Positions 1 to 7,964 of a DNA stretch of 41,661 nt are shown here, one piece after another (position 1 is the stretch's first letter; the number at the start of each line of letters is the position of its first letter). The notes below the pieces were generated by a model, which saw only the letters and a program-made list of their open reading frames with translations, ran no database searches and was not told the origin of the DNA. The stretch spans positions 1-41,661 of the forward strand of contig JABGRG010000027.1 of NCBI GenBank assembly GCA_018648445.1. Direction: 5' to 3'. Source of the DNA: Rhodospirillales bacterium. Its GTDB lineage: Bacteria; Pseudomonadota; Alphaproteobacteria; Rhodospirillales_A; JACZKS01. The translations under genes were made by a program, and so were the position numbers.

Positions 1-220
1 CGACTGAAACAGAGGTCCGCAACCCTCTTCAAACACGTTCATCGGATAGTCCTTCGCACACCACGACCTCTTCCATGCAACGCCGGTAATCCAGGGATGC
101 AAACATTGCAATTCTCATCAATCGCGTTCCGGCCTAGATTTTCACTGCGGAACATTGAGGTTCCCCTGCACTGATCTGCCCACGAGAAATCAGACAGCAA
201 GATATAAGGAAGAAACTGTC
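1..220. other. leading gap without a supported gene
   Basis: I see no convincing coding region in the first 220 bases. A perfect 13-bp inverted repeat, TGCAA-ACA-TTGCA, lies at 98-110, about 110 bases upstream of the DUF1127 start, and could be a regulator site. A Shine-Dalgarno-like AAGGAAG lies near 206-213 and serves the gene starting at 221. The window begins inside or just beside an unseen neighbouring gene. Confidence 0.4.
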
Positions 221-373
221 ATGTTGTTCAATGTTATTCGCGAAGGCCTGCGCCGCTGGCGGGACATTCACGCAACCATTCGTGAGTTGAACCGGCTTGA
301 TGACCGCGAACTCAATGATCTCGGCATTGGCCGGTGGCGTATCCCCGAAATTGCCCAACGCAGCGTCGACTAG
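221..373 (+). CDS. DUF1127 small protein
   Basis: This is a 50-residue basic protein of the DUF1127 (YjiS-like) family. The diagnostic C-terminal motif is visible as RELNRLDDRELNDLGIGR at about residues 22-39, preceded by a tryptophan- and arginine-rich helix (REGLRRWRD). I chose the ATG at 221 because AAGGAAG sits 8-14 bases upstream and the length fits the family, whose members are usually 45-70 residues. Some alphaproteobacterial DUF1127 proteins take part in stress, phosphate or RNA-related responses, but the function of this copy is unknown. It converges on the sugar ABC transporter ATPase gene, with only about 20 bases between the two stop codons. Confidence 0.85.
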   Translation: MLFNVIREGLRRWRDIHATIRELNRLDDRELNDLGIGRWRIPEIAQRSVD

Positions 374-384
374 CACCTCCCAAT

Positions 385-406
385 GGGAAACGGCTATACC
401 GTTCCC
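385..406. other. hairpin between convergent genes
   Basis: GGGAAACGG and CCGTTCCC form an 8-bp stem with one bulged A and a CTATA loop. It overlaps the stop codon of the leftward ATPase gene and follows the DUF1127 gene. There is no T-tract on either strand, so it is at best a weak terminator or an RNA 3'-end stabiliser. Confidence 0.3.
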
Positions 407-1173
407 CCGATAGAGCCTTCAAGCGTGGCCAGTTCCTGACCGCCTGCCATCATGTCCTGCAGGTCTTCAGGCGAGATTTCGCCACGTTTTGCCGTGCCCA
501 GTGTTTTGCCGCGATCAAGCACGGTGAACCTGTCCCCAACGGCGAGTGCGTGGCGCACGTTGTGGGTGATGAAAACGACGGCAATTCCATTGCTGCGAAC
601 CTTGTCGACGGTCGCTAGCACATTCGAGGTTTGCCGAACACCAAGCGCCGAGGTTGGTTCGTCGAGAATCAGAACCTTCGCACCGAAGTGAACGGCGCGC
701 GCAATCGCGACCGTCTGGCGTTCGCCGCCTGAAAGCGTGCCGACCGCTTGATCGGGACCACGCAAGTTGATCCCCATTTTTCCCATTTCCTCCATCGTCA
801 CTTTATTGGCATACGTGTGATCGAAAAAGGATACGCCCGCGACTTTTTTTGTCGGCTCGTTCCCCATGAAAAAATTGCGCGAGACGGACATCAGCGGGAT
901 CATCGCCAGATCCTGATAGACCGTTGCAATCCCTGCCGCGATTGAATCCCGCGGCCGGTCGAAATTCATAGGCTTGCCTTCAAAAAAGATCTCGCCCCTC
1001 GTCGGTTTATGCACACCCGACATGGTCTTAATGAAGGTCGATTTCCCAGCCCCGTTATCGCCAAGAAGGCAGTGACATTCGCCGGGAACAACATCCAACG
1101 AAACGCCCGCCAGCGCGATGACCGCGCCGAAGTGCTTTTCGATGTTTTTCATCTGTACGATTGGATCGGTCAT
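394..1173 (-). CDS. sugar ABC transporter ATP-binding protein (FrcA-like)
   Basis: This 259-residue single-domain ATPase energises a CUT2-type (ribose/fructose/inositol class) sugar importer. Walker A is GDNGAGKST at about residues 38-46, the ABC signature is LSGGERQ at 147-153, Walker B is LILDEP at 168-173, and a switch histidine follows in FITHN. It has one nucleotide-binding domain, like FrcA of rhizobia, rather than the fused double domain of RbsA, so it should work as a homodimer. The gene starts one base after the permease stop codon and is the last gene of the leftward transporter operon. Its substrate is inferred to be an inositol or related polyol because the operon shares a putative operator with the iol genes; the sequence alone does not prove it. 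Confidence 0.93.
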   Translation of the reverse strand: MTDPIVQMKNIEKHFGAVIALAGVSLDVVPGECHCLLGDNGAGKSTFIKTMSGVHKPTRGEIFFEGKPMNFDRPRDSIAAGIATVYQDLAMIPLMSVSRNFFMGNEPTKKVAGVSFFDHTYANKVTMEEMGKMGINLRGPDQAVGTLSGGERQTVAIARAVHFGAKVLILDEPTSALGVRQTSNVLATVDKVRSNGIAVVFITHNVRHALAVGDRFTVLDRGKTLGTAKRGEISPEDLQDMMAGGQELATLEGSIGGTV

Positions 1174-1174
1174 C

Positions 1175-2299
1175 TTATTTCTCCCCCGTGATCATGCGGC
1201 GGATGTAGGTGTTCAAAATGACGGCAAGCAGCAAAATTCCACCGAGGAAGACCCGGAACAGCGAACTTTCAACCCCGGCAAAGAACAAGCCCTGTTGAAC
1301 CACGCCGAAGATCAAGGCGCCCAGCGCCGCGCCGATCACCGAGCCGTATCCGCCGGTCAGCAGCGCGCCGCCGATAACGACGGAAATGATGGCCTCGAAT
1401 TCCTTAAGCAGGCCGCGGTCGGCGGCGGCGGAACCAAACTCCATAACCTGGCAGGTGGCGAATATGGTGGCGCAGAAGGCCGTGAAAACGAACATCAGGA
1501 TCTTGACCCGGTTGACCGGAACGCCGGCATAACCGGCGGCCTGCTTGTCGCCACCCGAGGCAAAAATCCAGTTTCCGAATTGGGTTCGCGTCAACAAAAC
1601 ATGCGCGAAAATGATTAGGATGACCGCCCAGACAATCAGCATCGGTATCCCGTCGACCACCGGTTCGCCGGCACGCGTACCTGCCACGAAGGTCTCAATC
1701 AGGCCCAAATCCGCCAACCAGACGAAAACGCCTTTCAGGATTTTCCCGCCGAACAGCGCGGCCAGCCAATCGCCTTTTGCAGCTTCGCGAACGCCGCCAA
1801 TGATGGTTTTGTTGGTGGTCGTGATGGCGATGAAAATCGTCAGGCCACGCAAAATATAGAGGAAGGCCAATGTCACGATGAACGACGGCAGGCCCGTCCG
1901 AATGACCAGATACCCGTTGAGCCAGCCAATGGACATTGCCAACGCGAAGGCTATTAGAATGGATAGCCACACGGGCCATCCCCAGGTAACCGAAAACAGG
2001 GCGATGATAATTCCGGAAAAACCGATCATCGATCCAACGGAGAGATCGAATTCGCCGGCGATCATGAGAAGGCAGGCACCTACCGCGATGATCATGAACT
2101 GAGCAGACACAATTCCCCAGTTCATAATGCCGTCCGCAGCAAACATGCCGGAATCGCGGGCGACAAGGAAGAAGAAGACAAAAACGAGGATGGTCCCGCA
2201 TATAGATCCCAGTTCCGGTCGGATCAGAGCCTTGCGGAATCCCGAAATTTCCTTGATCCGTTCATCCTGTTCAAGGTCCGTTGCGGAATGTTCACTCAT
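1175..2299 (-). CDS. sugar ABC transporter permease (FrcC/RbsC-like)
   Basis: This integral membrane subunit of a CUT2 sugar importer has 374 residues from the chosen start and about ten hydrophobic segments. The family signature [15 protein letters not shown] is visible near residues 80-95, and [22 protein letters not shown] lies in the C-terminal half. I place the start at 2299 (MSEHSAT) rather than the upstream ATG at 2344 because GGAGGGG lies 8-14 bases upstream of 2299. It follows the binding-protein gene after an intervening terminator-like hairpin and is coupled to the ATPase gene. It presumably forms a homodimeric channel with the ATPase and receives substrate from the periplasmic binding protein. 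Confidence 0.92.
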   Translation of the reverse strand: MSEHSATDLEQDERIKEISGFRKALIRPELGSICGTILVFVFFFLVARDSGMFAADGIMNWGIVSAQFMIIAVGACLLMIAGEFDLSVGSMIGFSGIIIALFSVTWGWPVWLSILIAFALAMSIGWLNGYLVIRTGLPSFIVTLAFLYILRGLTIFIAITTTNKTIIGGVREAAKGDWLAALFGGKILKGVFVWLADLGLIETFVAGTRAGEPVVDGIPMLIVWAVILIIFAHVLLTRTQFGNWIFASGGDKQAAGYAGVPVNRVKILMFVFTAFCATIFATCQVMEFGSAAADRGLLKEFEAIISVVIGGALLTGGYGSVIGAALGALIFGVVQQGLFFAGVESSLFRVFLGGILLLAVILNTYIRRMITGEK

Positions 2300-2406
2300 A
2301 GACTTACCCCTCCATGTATCCCGTTTTTCAGCGGCAATGGGCAATTTGGGTCTAACGCGCGAATGGGTCTAGAACTCACACGTTAATTTGAAAATAGATC
2401 TACTTC

Positions 2407-2441
2407 AAAAAAACCGGGCGGCACTAAATCGTCCCGCCCGG
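2407..2441 (-). terminator. intrinsic terminator or attenuator inside the transporter operon
   Basis: On the minus strand, CCGGGCGG (2441-2434) and CCGCCCGG (2421-2414) form a perfect 8-bp GC stem with a 12-base loop. It is followed directly by seven T residues (2413-2407). It lies just after the binding-protein stop codon and before the permease gene. Such intercistronic hairpins commonly make the binding protein more abundant than the membrane subunits. Confidence 0.8.
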
Positions 2442-2453
2442 CCGTCGATACGA

Positions 2454-3395
2454 TTAGCGGTATTCGCCCGCGTACTTTTCGACCATGGCAAGGCCGTCCT
2501 TGGTGATGAAACCCGGGCCGGAGTTGATGTTGTTGCCCGGCAGGACGCCGTAACGATGGTAGTTGGCAAGAACGATCACCGGCATGTAGGACTGCAGGAA
2601 AGGCTGCTGGTCAATGCCCCAGTTGATGATTCCGCCCTTGATGGCTTTGACGATTTCGGCGCCCAGATCGAAAGTGCCGAAATAAATGCTACCAGCCATG
2701 CCGTTTTCTTTCAGCGCCGCAATCGTCGGATCTGCCGAAGTCGGGCCAAGCGTAAGAATGGCTTCGGTTTTCGGATGGGACGCCAGATAGGCCTTGACCT
2801 TATTCTTGATCTCCGCCGGATCCTGACCGGAATCAATCATCGAACTGCCGAGCGGAACGCCCAATCCATCAGCGAAACCACGGCACCGCTCGCCGACAAC
2901 GGGGTTCGAGACCACGTGGTTGACGCACAGGAACGACTTCACGCCGTCACGCTTGGCGCGCTGACCGGCTGCCAGCCCGGCATCATATTCGGGTTGGCCG
3001 ACATACATCAGGGCGCCGACTTCGGCGGCCTGCTCGGGCGTACCGGAATTGATGATGATCACGGGAATGCCCTTAGCGACCGCATTTTTGATTGGGCCAC
3101 TCAGAACGTCGAAATCAGCAAGGGTCGTGATAATGCCTTGGGGTTTCGAGGCCGCGGCCTGCTCGATAATACGGGCCATGTCGCCAATGTCGCCGGTCGT
3201 CGGATTGCGGTATTCCACTTCCGCGCCGACCTGCTTGCCCGCAAGGGCCAAGCCGTTCTTGATCGTATTCCACCACGAGTCTGAATCCGGAGCATGGCTG
3301 ACGAGAATGATTTTCTCCCCCGCGGCCCAGGTTGGGGCAATGGCCGCGCCAATGAGCGCAAAAGCCGCGAGCCCTACACAAAGTAACTTCTTCAT
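2454..3395 (-). CDS. periplasmic sugar-binding protein of the ABC transporter
   Basis: This 313-residue periplasmic binding protein belongs to the Peripla_BP_4 (ribose/fructose/inositol) class. A signal peptide is clear: MKK, a hydrophobic core, and an APTWA-AGEK cleavage region near residue 25. The mature part starts with the typical KIILVSHAPDSDSWWNTIKNG segment and later contains GIPVIIINSGT and the WGIDQQPFLQSY segment near the C-terminus, both usual for the fold. GGGAGG precedes the ATG. It is the first gene of the leftward transporter operon and is divergent from the LacI-type regulator. A 16-bp palindrome lies 81 bases upstream of the start. The ligand is probably inositol or a related cyclitol or hexose, inferred from context only. 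Confidence 0.92.
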   Translation of the reverse strand: MKKLLCVGLAAFALIGAAIAPTWAAGEKIILVSHAPDSDSWWNTIKNGLALAGKQVGAEVEYRNPTTGDIGDMARIIEQAAASKPQGIITTLADFDVLSGPIKNAVAKGIPVIIINSGTPEQAAEVGALMYVGQPEYDAGLAAGQRAKRDGVKSFLCVNHVVSNPVVGERCRGFADGLGVPLGSSMIDSGQDPAEIKNKVKAYLASHPKTEAILTLGPTSADPTIAALKENGMAGSIYFGTFDLGAEIVKAIKGGIINWGIDQQPFLQSYMPVIVLANYHRYGVLPGNNINSGPGFITKDGLAMVEKYAGEYR

Positions 3396-3610
3396 TCGAA
3401 AACCTCCCTGTTTTCTAAATGCGTCGATATCACCTGGTAGTCGATGGCCAAAAAATTAGCATAACGAAATAAGGTTTGCAACCGGTTGCAATTTTGGCAG
3501 ATTCGATTACTTTTATCGTACGTCCTTTCCATCGCTGGAAAAACAGCTCTGCACCATATTAAACTCTGGCACGATACCCGGTGCAGGCGACAACAGAGGC
3601 GAAGGCTTAT
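3396..3610. promoter_or_regulatory. divergent control region between transporter and LacI-type regulator
   Basis: This 215-base, relatively AT-rich intergenic region must contain promoters for the leftward transporter operon and the rightward regulator gene. It carries the palindrome at 3476-3491. I could not assign -35/-10 boxes with confidence. Confidence 0.6.
3476..3491. promoter_or_regulatory. putative LacI-type operator, copy 1
   Basis: TTGCAACCGGTTGCAA is a perfect 16-bp palindrome with the central CG typical of LacI/GalR-family operators. It lies 81 bases upstream of the binding-protein start and 120 bases upstream of the regulator start. The identical sequence recurs at 7884-7899, and the match extends to 20 bases (TTT-GCAACCGGTTGCAA-TTT). 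The adjacent LacI-family gene is the obvious candidate binder. Confidence 0.8.
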
Positions 3611-4606
3611 ATGGCGGCAACGCTAAAAGATGTGGCAGAACGTGCTGGCGTTTCCCGCTCAGCCGTATCGCGAACCTTCACCGAAGGGGCCAGCGTATCC
3701 AAAAAAATGCGGGCGAAAGTGCTTAATGCCGCCCGCGAACTGGATTACAGCCCGAGCCTGATCGCCCGTTCTCTCGCCACAAGCCGAACCAAACTGATCG
3801 GCCTTGTCGCCAACAATTACCAGAACCCGGTTTTTTTGGAGGTTTTCGACCTGTATACCCGCGCACTACAGGAACGAGGCTTGCGGCCGCTGATCGTTAA
3901 CCTGACCAACGAAAGCAACCCGCAGGCAGTGGTTCGCATGCTGCGCCAGTATAGCGTGGACGGCGTCATCATCGCATCATCAATGCTGCCACGTGGGTTT
4001 TTGAAGGCATTCAAGGAAACCCGCGTTCCCGTGGTTCACACATTCGGCCGCGTCGATAAGTCCCTGGATTTCCACATCGTCGGAATCGATAACATCGCTT
4101 GCGGCGAAATGGCGGCGCAGGCTCTTTTTGATCACGGTTACCGGAACGTTGCTTTTCTCGGTGGGCCGAAAACGGCAACATCGACGCAGGATCGGCTCAA
4201 GGGATTCGAGAAAAAATCCATGAAAATCGGTCTCCGAAATTCCGTTGTCCGATATGCGCAAGGATACACTTACGAAGCCGGCCGTCAGGTGATGCACACC
4301 ATACTGGATGAATTCGAGATCGAGGCGGTCTTCTGCGGAGACGATCTGATTTGCATGGGAGCCATGGATGCTGCGCGTGACCGTGGCGTCGCGGTCCCAG
4401 AAGATCTAGGGTTTGTCGGCTTCAACGATATGTACATGGCAAGTTGGTCAGCCTACCGCCTGACCACCATTCGCCAACCCTTCGACGATATGATCATGAA
4501 GTCGATCAACCTGATCGATCAGCTGATGGATGACCCCCGCCGCCCGACCGAGATCACGCTGTTTCCCTGCGAATTGATCGAACGCCGCACCCTCAGGCCT
4601 ATTTAA
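3611..4606 (+). CDS. LacI-family transcriptional regulator
   Basis: This 331-residue LacI/GalR-type regulator has an N-terminal helix-turn-helix (TLKDVAERAGVSRSAVSRTF, about residues 4-23). A hinge region (PSLIARSLAT) and a periplasmic-binding-protein-like effector domain follow (KLIGLVANNYQNPVF onward; VGFNDMYMASWSAYRLTTIRQP near the end). I prefer the ATG at 3611 to the GTG at 3581 because a GAGGCGAAGG sequence sits just upstream and the helix-turn-helix then starts at the usual residue 4. It probably represses both the transporter and the two divergent iol operons through the twin palindromes. The effector is unknown; an inositol catabolite is likely. Its 3' end overlaps the 3' end of the convergent oxidoreductase gene by 8 bases. 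Confidence 0.92.
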   Translation: MAATLKDVAERAGVSRSAVSRTFTEGASVSKKMRAKVLNAARELDYSPSLIARSLATSRTKLIGLVANNYQNPVFLEVFDLYTRALQERGLRPLIVNLTNESNPQAVVRMLRQYSVDGVIIASSMLPRGFLKAFKETRVPVVHTFGRVDKSLDFHIVGIDNIACGEMAAQALFDHGYRNVAFLGGPKTATSTQDRLKGFEKKSMKIGLRNSVVRYAQGYTYEAGRQVMHTILDEFEIEAVFCGDDLICMGAMDAARDRGVAVPEDLGFVGFNDMYMASWSAYRLTTIRQPFDDMIMKSINLIDQLMDDPRRPTEITLFPCELIERRTLRPI

Positions 4607-5759
4607 CCCGCGACGGCGGGCGGGCATTTTCCCAACGTCCACCGTTTTGCGCCGATGAGACGGCCGCCGATACGGCCGACATGGAATTCAATCCGTCGAT
4701 GGCGCGCGGATAGTGCGTGGCCGCCGGGTCGGGCGCTCGTCCCTCGCGCGCCGCGCCAATGACCTCGGCAAGATCGGTATAGATATTGGCAAAGGCGAGC
4801 GACATGCCTTCCGCATGGCCGATGGCGACCCGAGAGGCACGGTCAGCTTCCGGGGATAAATTGGGGCCACCCCGCTCCAATGTGCGTTTCGGCTCGTTTA
4901 ACGGCGTCCAATAGAGTTGGTTGGGCCATTCCTGCGCCCAGCGCAAACCGCCCTTTTCACCGAACACTTCGATATTTAAGCCGTGCATGTGACCAACGGC
5001 CACCGCACTTGCCCAAAGCCGACCGACCGCGCCGTCCGACATGCGGAAGGACACCATGGCGTCGTCCTCAAGATCCCTTGACGCAATACAGGTGGCGAAA
5101 TCGGCCGAAAGTGTTTCAACTTCCTGCCCGGTGACGAAGCAGGCCATATGCAGCGCATGAATGCCGCAGTCGGCCATGACCGCAGAACTGCCGGCCTGTG
5201 CCGGATCGTAACGCCAACGCACGCGCGGGTTATCGGCGTCTTGGGCGTCGGCATGAAAGCCGTGTGCGAACTCGGCCTTGACCAGGCGAATTTTGCCCAG
5301 ATCACCGCGCGCGATCATCGCCCGCATATGGCGCACCAGTGCATAGCCGGTGTAACCGTAGTTGACGGAAAAAACGCACCCTGACTTTTCAGCCAGCGCC
5401 GCGATTTCCTCGCCTTCCTCGACGCTCATGGTCATGGGTTTTTCACAAAACACGTTGAAACCCGCTTCGATGAATGCCTTGGAAATCTCGAAGTGGGTCG
5501 CGTTCGGCGTTGCGATGGTCACCAGATCGACGCGATCGGCTCGGTTACGTTCGCCAGCCAGCATCTCGCGCCAGTCACCGTAGGCCCGATCTTCAGCGAT
5601 TCCCAATCGCACCGCATAGTCGCGGCCGTTTTCCGGGTTCATGTCCAATGCGCCTGCGACCATTTGAAATAGTCCGTCCACGTGAGCGCCCAAACGATGG
5701 GCCGGGCCAATCTGGCTACCCTCGCCGCCACCGATCATACCCCAGTTTAATTTGGTCAT
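4599..5759 (-). CDS. Gfo/Idh/MocA-family oxidoreductase (inositol-dehydrogenase-like)
   Basis: This 386-residue NAD(P)-dependent dehydrogenase has an N-terminal Rossmann fold (NWGMIGGGEGSQIGPAH, residues 4-20). The family EKP motif (FCEKPMTMS, near residue 110) contributes the catalytic lysine. The C-terminal alpha/beta domain includes DCGIHALHMACFVTG, which carries the family's conserved histidine. It is the last gene of a leftward three-gene operon, 15 bases after the IolE-like gene. Family members oxidise myo-, scyllo- or other inositols, or related sugars, at one hydroxyl. With a second family member at the head of the operon, the two may act on different isomers or serve as oxidation and reduction partners. 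The exact substrate cannot be read from the sequence. Confidence 0.88.
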   Translation of the reverse strand: MTKLNWGMIGGGEGSQIGPAHRLGAHVDGLFQMVAGALDMNPENGRDYAVRLGIAEDRAYGDWREMLAGERNRADRVDLVTIATPNATHFEISKAFIEAGFNVFCEKPMTMSVEEGEEIAALAEKSGCVFSVNYGYTGYALVRHMRAMIARGDLGKIRLVKAEFAHGFHADAQDADNPRVRWRYDPAQAGSSAVMADCGIHALHMACFVTGQEVETLSADFATCIASRDLEDDAMVSFRMSDGAVGRLWASAVAVGHMHGLNIEVFGEKGGLRWAQEWPNQLYWTPLNEPKRTLERGGPNLSPEADRASRVAIGHAEGMSLAFANIYTDLAEVIGAAREGRAPDPAATHYPRAIDGLNSMSAVSAAVSSAQNGGRWENARPPSRVK

Positions 5760-5774
5760 TTTCGTTCCACCCGC

Positions 5775-6668
5775 CTATACAAATCCGATGGATTGCAGAT
5801 ATTCCCGATTAGCCCGCGAATCATCGATGGGTGAGGTATCGCCCTCCGGATCGCAATCCTGCTCGACCGTGCACCAGCCGTCAAACCCGGCATCGATGAT
5901 CGCCTGTCTCATGGCCGGAAAATCTACCAACCCATCACCCAGGTTACAGAATATACCCTGGCCGCATGCGTCGTAGAAACCCGTCCGCTTTGCGATCACA
6001 TCATCTTTGACCGCGGCGTCGATGTCCTTGAAATGAATGTACGAGACCCGGTCACTGTGGCGCTTATAGAAAGCCACCGGGTCGGAGCCAGAATAAATAC
6101 AATGGCCTGTATCGAGCGCAATCTTGAGCATGTCGGACGAAATTTCGTCCAACAGGCGCTCGACTTCGGCTTCGAAATCCATGAAACCTCCGGCATGGGG
6201 GTGAATCGCGACCGTCAGGCCGTATTCCTCGCAGCCGATCCGGGTGATCTCGCGAATGCGTCCGGAATAGGCGCGCCATTCATCATCATCCATTTGTTCG
6301 GCTTCATTGGGTCGCCCCGCCGTCGGCGCGCGGCGCTCCGATATGCTGTCAATGAGGACAAGCTGCTGCGCGCCATGCGCCTTCAACGCCTTGCAGGTGC
6401 GCACCGCGCCATCAAGAACGTCATCCCATTTGTCGGGGTCGTGAAAGGCGCGAAAAACTACGCCGCCGATCAATTCAAGGCCACGGGCTTTAAGCGCATT
6501 GCCCAATTCACTGGGGTCTTCGGGCATGAAGCCGACTGGCCCCAATTCGATGCCGCGATAGCCGGCTGCCATGCATTCATCCAGCACCTTTGTCCAACTC
6601 GGGTTTCTTGGATCGTCGGCAAATTCGACACCCCATGAACAAGGTGCATTTCCTATTTTAATGGCCAT
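5775..6668 (-). CDS. IolE-like TIM-barrel protein (candidate inosose dehydratase/isomerase)
   Basis: This 297-residue protein belongs to the xylose-isomerase-like TIM-barrel (AP endonuclease 2) superfamily. It begins MAIKIGNAPCSWGVEF and contains GYRGIELGPVGF, VAIHPHAGGF, MLKIALDTGHCIYSGSDPVAFYKRH and YIHFKDID. The last three supply the Glu, His and Asp metal ligands expected in the barrel. Inosose dehydratase (IolE) and inosose isomerase (IolI) are both in this superfamily. The surrounding iolD, iolC, iolB and dehydrogenase genes make inosose dehydratase the likeliest job, but the sequence is not a textbook IolE. It lies between two oxidoreductase genes in one operon. Its Shine-Dalgarno region is duplicated (see the tandem repeat at 6670-6705). 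Confidence 0.82.
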   Translation of the reverse strand: MAIKIGNAPCSWGVEFADDPRNPSWTKVLDECMAAGYRGIELGPVGFMPEDPSELGNALKARGLELIGGVVFRAFHDPDKWDDVLDGAVRTCKALKAHGAQQLVLIDSISERRAPTAGRPNEAEQMDDDEWRAYSGRIREITRIGCEEYGLTVAIHPHAGGFMDFEAEVERLLDEISSDMLKIALDTGHCIYSGSDPVAFYKRHSDRVSYIHFKDIDAAVKDDVIAKRTGFYDACGQGIFCNLGDGLVDFPAMRQAIIDAGFDGWCTVEQDCDPEGDTSPIDDSRANREYLQSIGFV

Positions 6669-6669
6669 T

Positions 6670-6705
6670 TTCAGTTCGCTTTCCTGGTTCAGTTCGCTTT
6701 CCTGG
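6670..6705. repeat. perfect 18-bp tandem duplication carrying a ribosome binding site
   Basis: TTCAGTTCGCTTTCCTGG occurs twice without a gap (6670-6687 and 6688-6705). On the minus strand each copy contains AGGAAAG, so the IolE-like gene (start 6668) has two possible Shine-Dalgarno sequences. The copy nearer the gene is about 12 bases from the ATG. The duplication sits in the short gap between the first and second genes of the operon. Confidence 0.9.
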
Positions 6706-6719
6706 TCTGGTTGATGGCG

Positions 6720-7835
6720 TCAAATTTCGTCGAGCGACACCCATCTTTGTTCGTCATTGCTGATCCACGCAGCCTCGATGATCATGTTGACCTCCATTCC
6801 GTCGCGGAAGGTCGGCCAAACAGGTTCACCGGTTTCGATGGCGCGCAGGAAATCCCGTGCTTCGATAATGATCTGGTCCTGGTACCCCGTGCCATGGCCG
6901 GGACCCAGGCAAAACTGTATGTAATCCGGATGCTGCGGGCCGGTCAGGATCTTGGTGAAACCCTGGCGGTCGGGCCGCGTTTCGCCCTTGTATAACCACA
7001 GAGCGTTCTGGTCCTCCTGGTCGAAACGGATTGCGCCCTTGGTGCCGAACACCTCGTAGGCGTAGCCCATCTTGCGTCCGGAGGCGACTCGGCTGATGTA
7101 AAGCGCGCCCATGGCTCCGTTCGCGAAACGGCAAAGGAATTGCCCGTGGTCATCATTGGTGACCTGAACGGTGTCCGTGCGGCCGGGCCTTTGCTCGTGA
7201 ACGGTTTGAATATCGCCGATAAGCCGGTCTATCGGCCCGGCAAGGGCCAAGGTGGCATTGATTATGTGCGGGGCCAAATCGCCCATGGTGCCGTTGGCGC
7301 GTCCTTGGGTGCGCCAATCGCCGGGCGTTTCAGGATTTGCGAAGAAATCCTCGGTATGCTCGCCCCGAAAATAGGTGATGTCGCCGATTTCGCCCGAGGC
7401 GAGGATGTCGCGCGCCAATCGGGCGGCAGGGGTGCGAATGTAGTTGAAGCCGGTCATGTTGGGCAGCCCGCTTTTCTCTGCGGCCGAAACCATCCTCCGG
7501 CTTTCCTCCAATCCATTTCCAAGCGGTTTTTCGCAAAAGACAGGCTTTCCCGCATCAAATGCCGCCAGCGCGATGTCGTGGTGAAATATTTGCGGCGCGG
7601 CGATCAGCACGGCTTCTACGGCAGGGTCGTCAACCAGGGTCCGCCAGTCCGCCGTGGAACGGCGATACCCGAACGAACGGGCCTTTTCAGCGGCATCCTC
7701 CTCGGTGATCGTGCAAATCATTTCGCAGACCGGGCGCAGGGGCGTATCAAACACCGCGCCAACGGCGTGAAGGGCGACCGCGTGGGCCTTCCCCATGTAG
7801 CCGCCACCGATGACGCCGAAGCCGATTTCACGCAT
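6720..7835 (-). CDS. Gfo/Idh/MocA-family oxidoreductase, first gene of the leftward iol operon
   Basis: This 371-residue dehydrogenase has a Rossmann nucleotide-binding motif (IGFGVIGGGYMGKAHAVALH, residues 4-23), an EKP catalytic motif (VFCEKPLGNG) and DLAPHIINATLALAG carrying the conserved histidine. I place the start at 7835 (MREIGFG), with AGGA upstream. An in-frame ATG at 7889 is rejected because it lies inside the operator palindrome and would add an uncharacteristic basic N-terminal tail. It heads the leftward operon with the IolE-like gene and the second oxidoreductase. A role in oxidising an inositol isomer to the matching inosose is inferred from context. The candidate operator lies 49 bases upstream of the start. 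Confidence 0.88.
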   Translation of the reverse strand: MREIGFGVIGGGYMGKAHAVALHAVGAVFDTPLRPVCEMICTITEEDAAEKARSFGYRRSTADWRTLVDDPAVEAVLIAAPQIFHHDIALAAFDAGKPVFCEKPLGNGLEESRRMVSAAEKSGLPNMTGFNYIRTPAARLARDILASGEIGDITYFRGEHTEDFFANPETPGDWRTQGRANGTMGDLAPHIINATLALAGPIDRLIGDIQTVHEQRPGRTDTVQVTNDDHGQFLCRFANGAMGALYISRVASGRKMGYAYEVFGTKGAIRFDQEDQNALWLYKGETRPDRQGFTKILTGPQHPDYIQFCLGPGHGTGYQDQIIIEARDFLRAIETGEPVWPTFRDGMEVNMIIEAAWISNDEQRWVSLDEI

Positions 7836-7964
7836 GCCCAAGGTCCTTTCCTGCCAAACTTTTCTATATTTTGGCGCCCGATTTTGCAACCGGTTGCAAT
7901 TTCATTAAACGCAAATTATTATCCTTGGTCAAGATACAAAATTTTCGGGAATCGGAGACCCAAA
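7836..7964. promoter_or_regulatory. divergent control region between the two iol operons
   Basis: This 129-base AT-rich region drives the leftward dehydrogenase operon and the rightward iolD operon. The palindrome at 7884-7899 sits near its middle, well placed for one bound repressor dimer to block both promoters. GGAGA near 7955 serves iolD. Confidence 0.65.
7884..7899. promoter_or_regulatory. putative LacI-type operator, copy 2
   Basis: This TTGCAACCGGTTGCAA is identical to the palindrome at 3476-3491. It lies 49 bases upstream of the leftward oxidoreductase start and 66 bases upstream of the iolD start. Two perfect 16-bp copies, each in a divergent promoter region of functionally related operons, are very unlikely by chance. 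Confidence 0.82.

Noticed and set aside
2388..3284. A 298-codon open frame on the plus strand opposite the sugar-binding protein gene
   Set aside because: It lies wholly antisense to a clear binding-protein gene and has no family motifs; it is a by-product of GC-rich codon use.
7140..7964. Upstream in-frame extension of iolD by 275 codons
   Set aside because: The extension is antisense to the oxidoreductase gene and crosses the divergent promoter region. IolD proteins start at the MTGQSG... position with a ribosome binding site.
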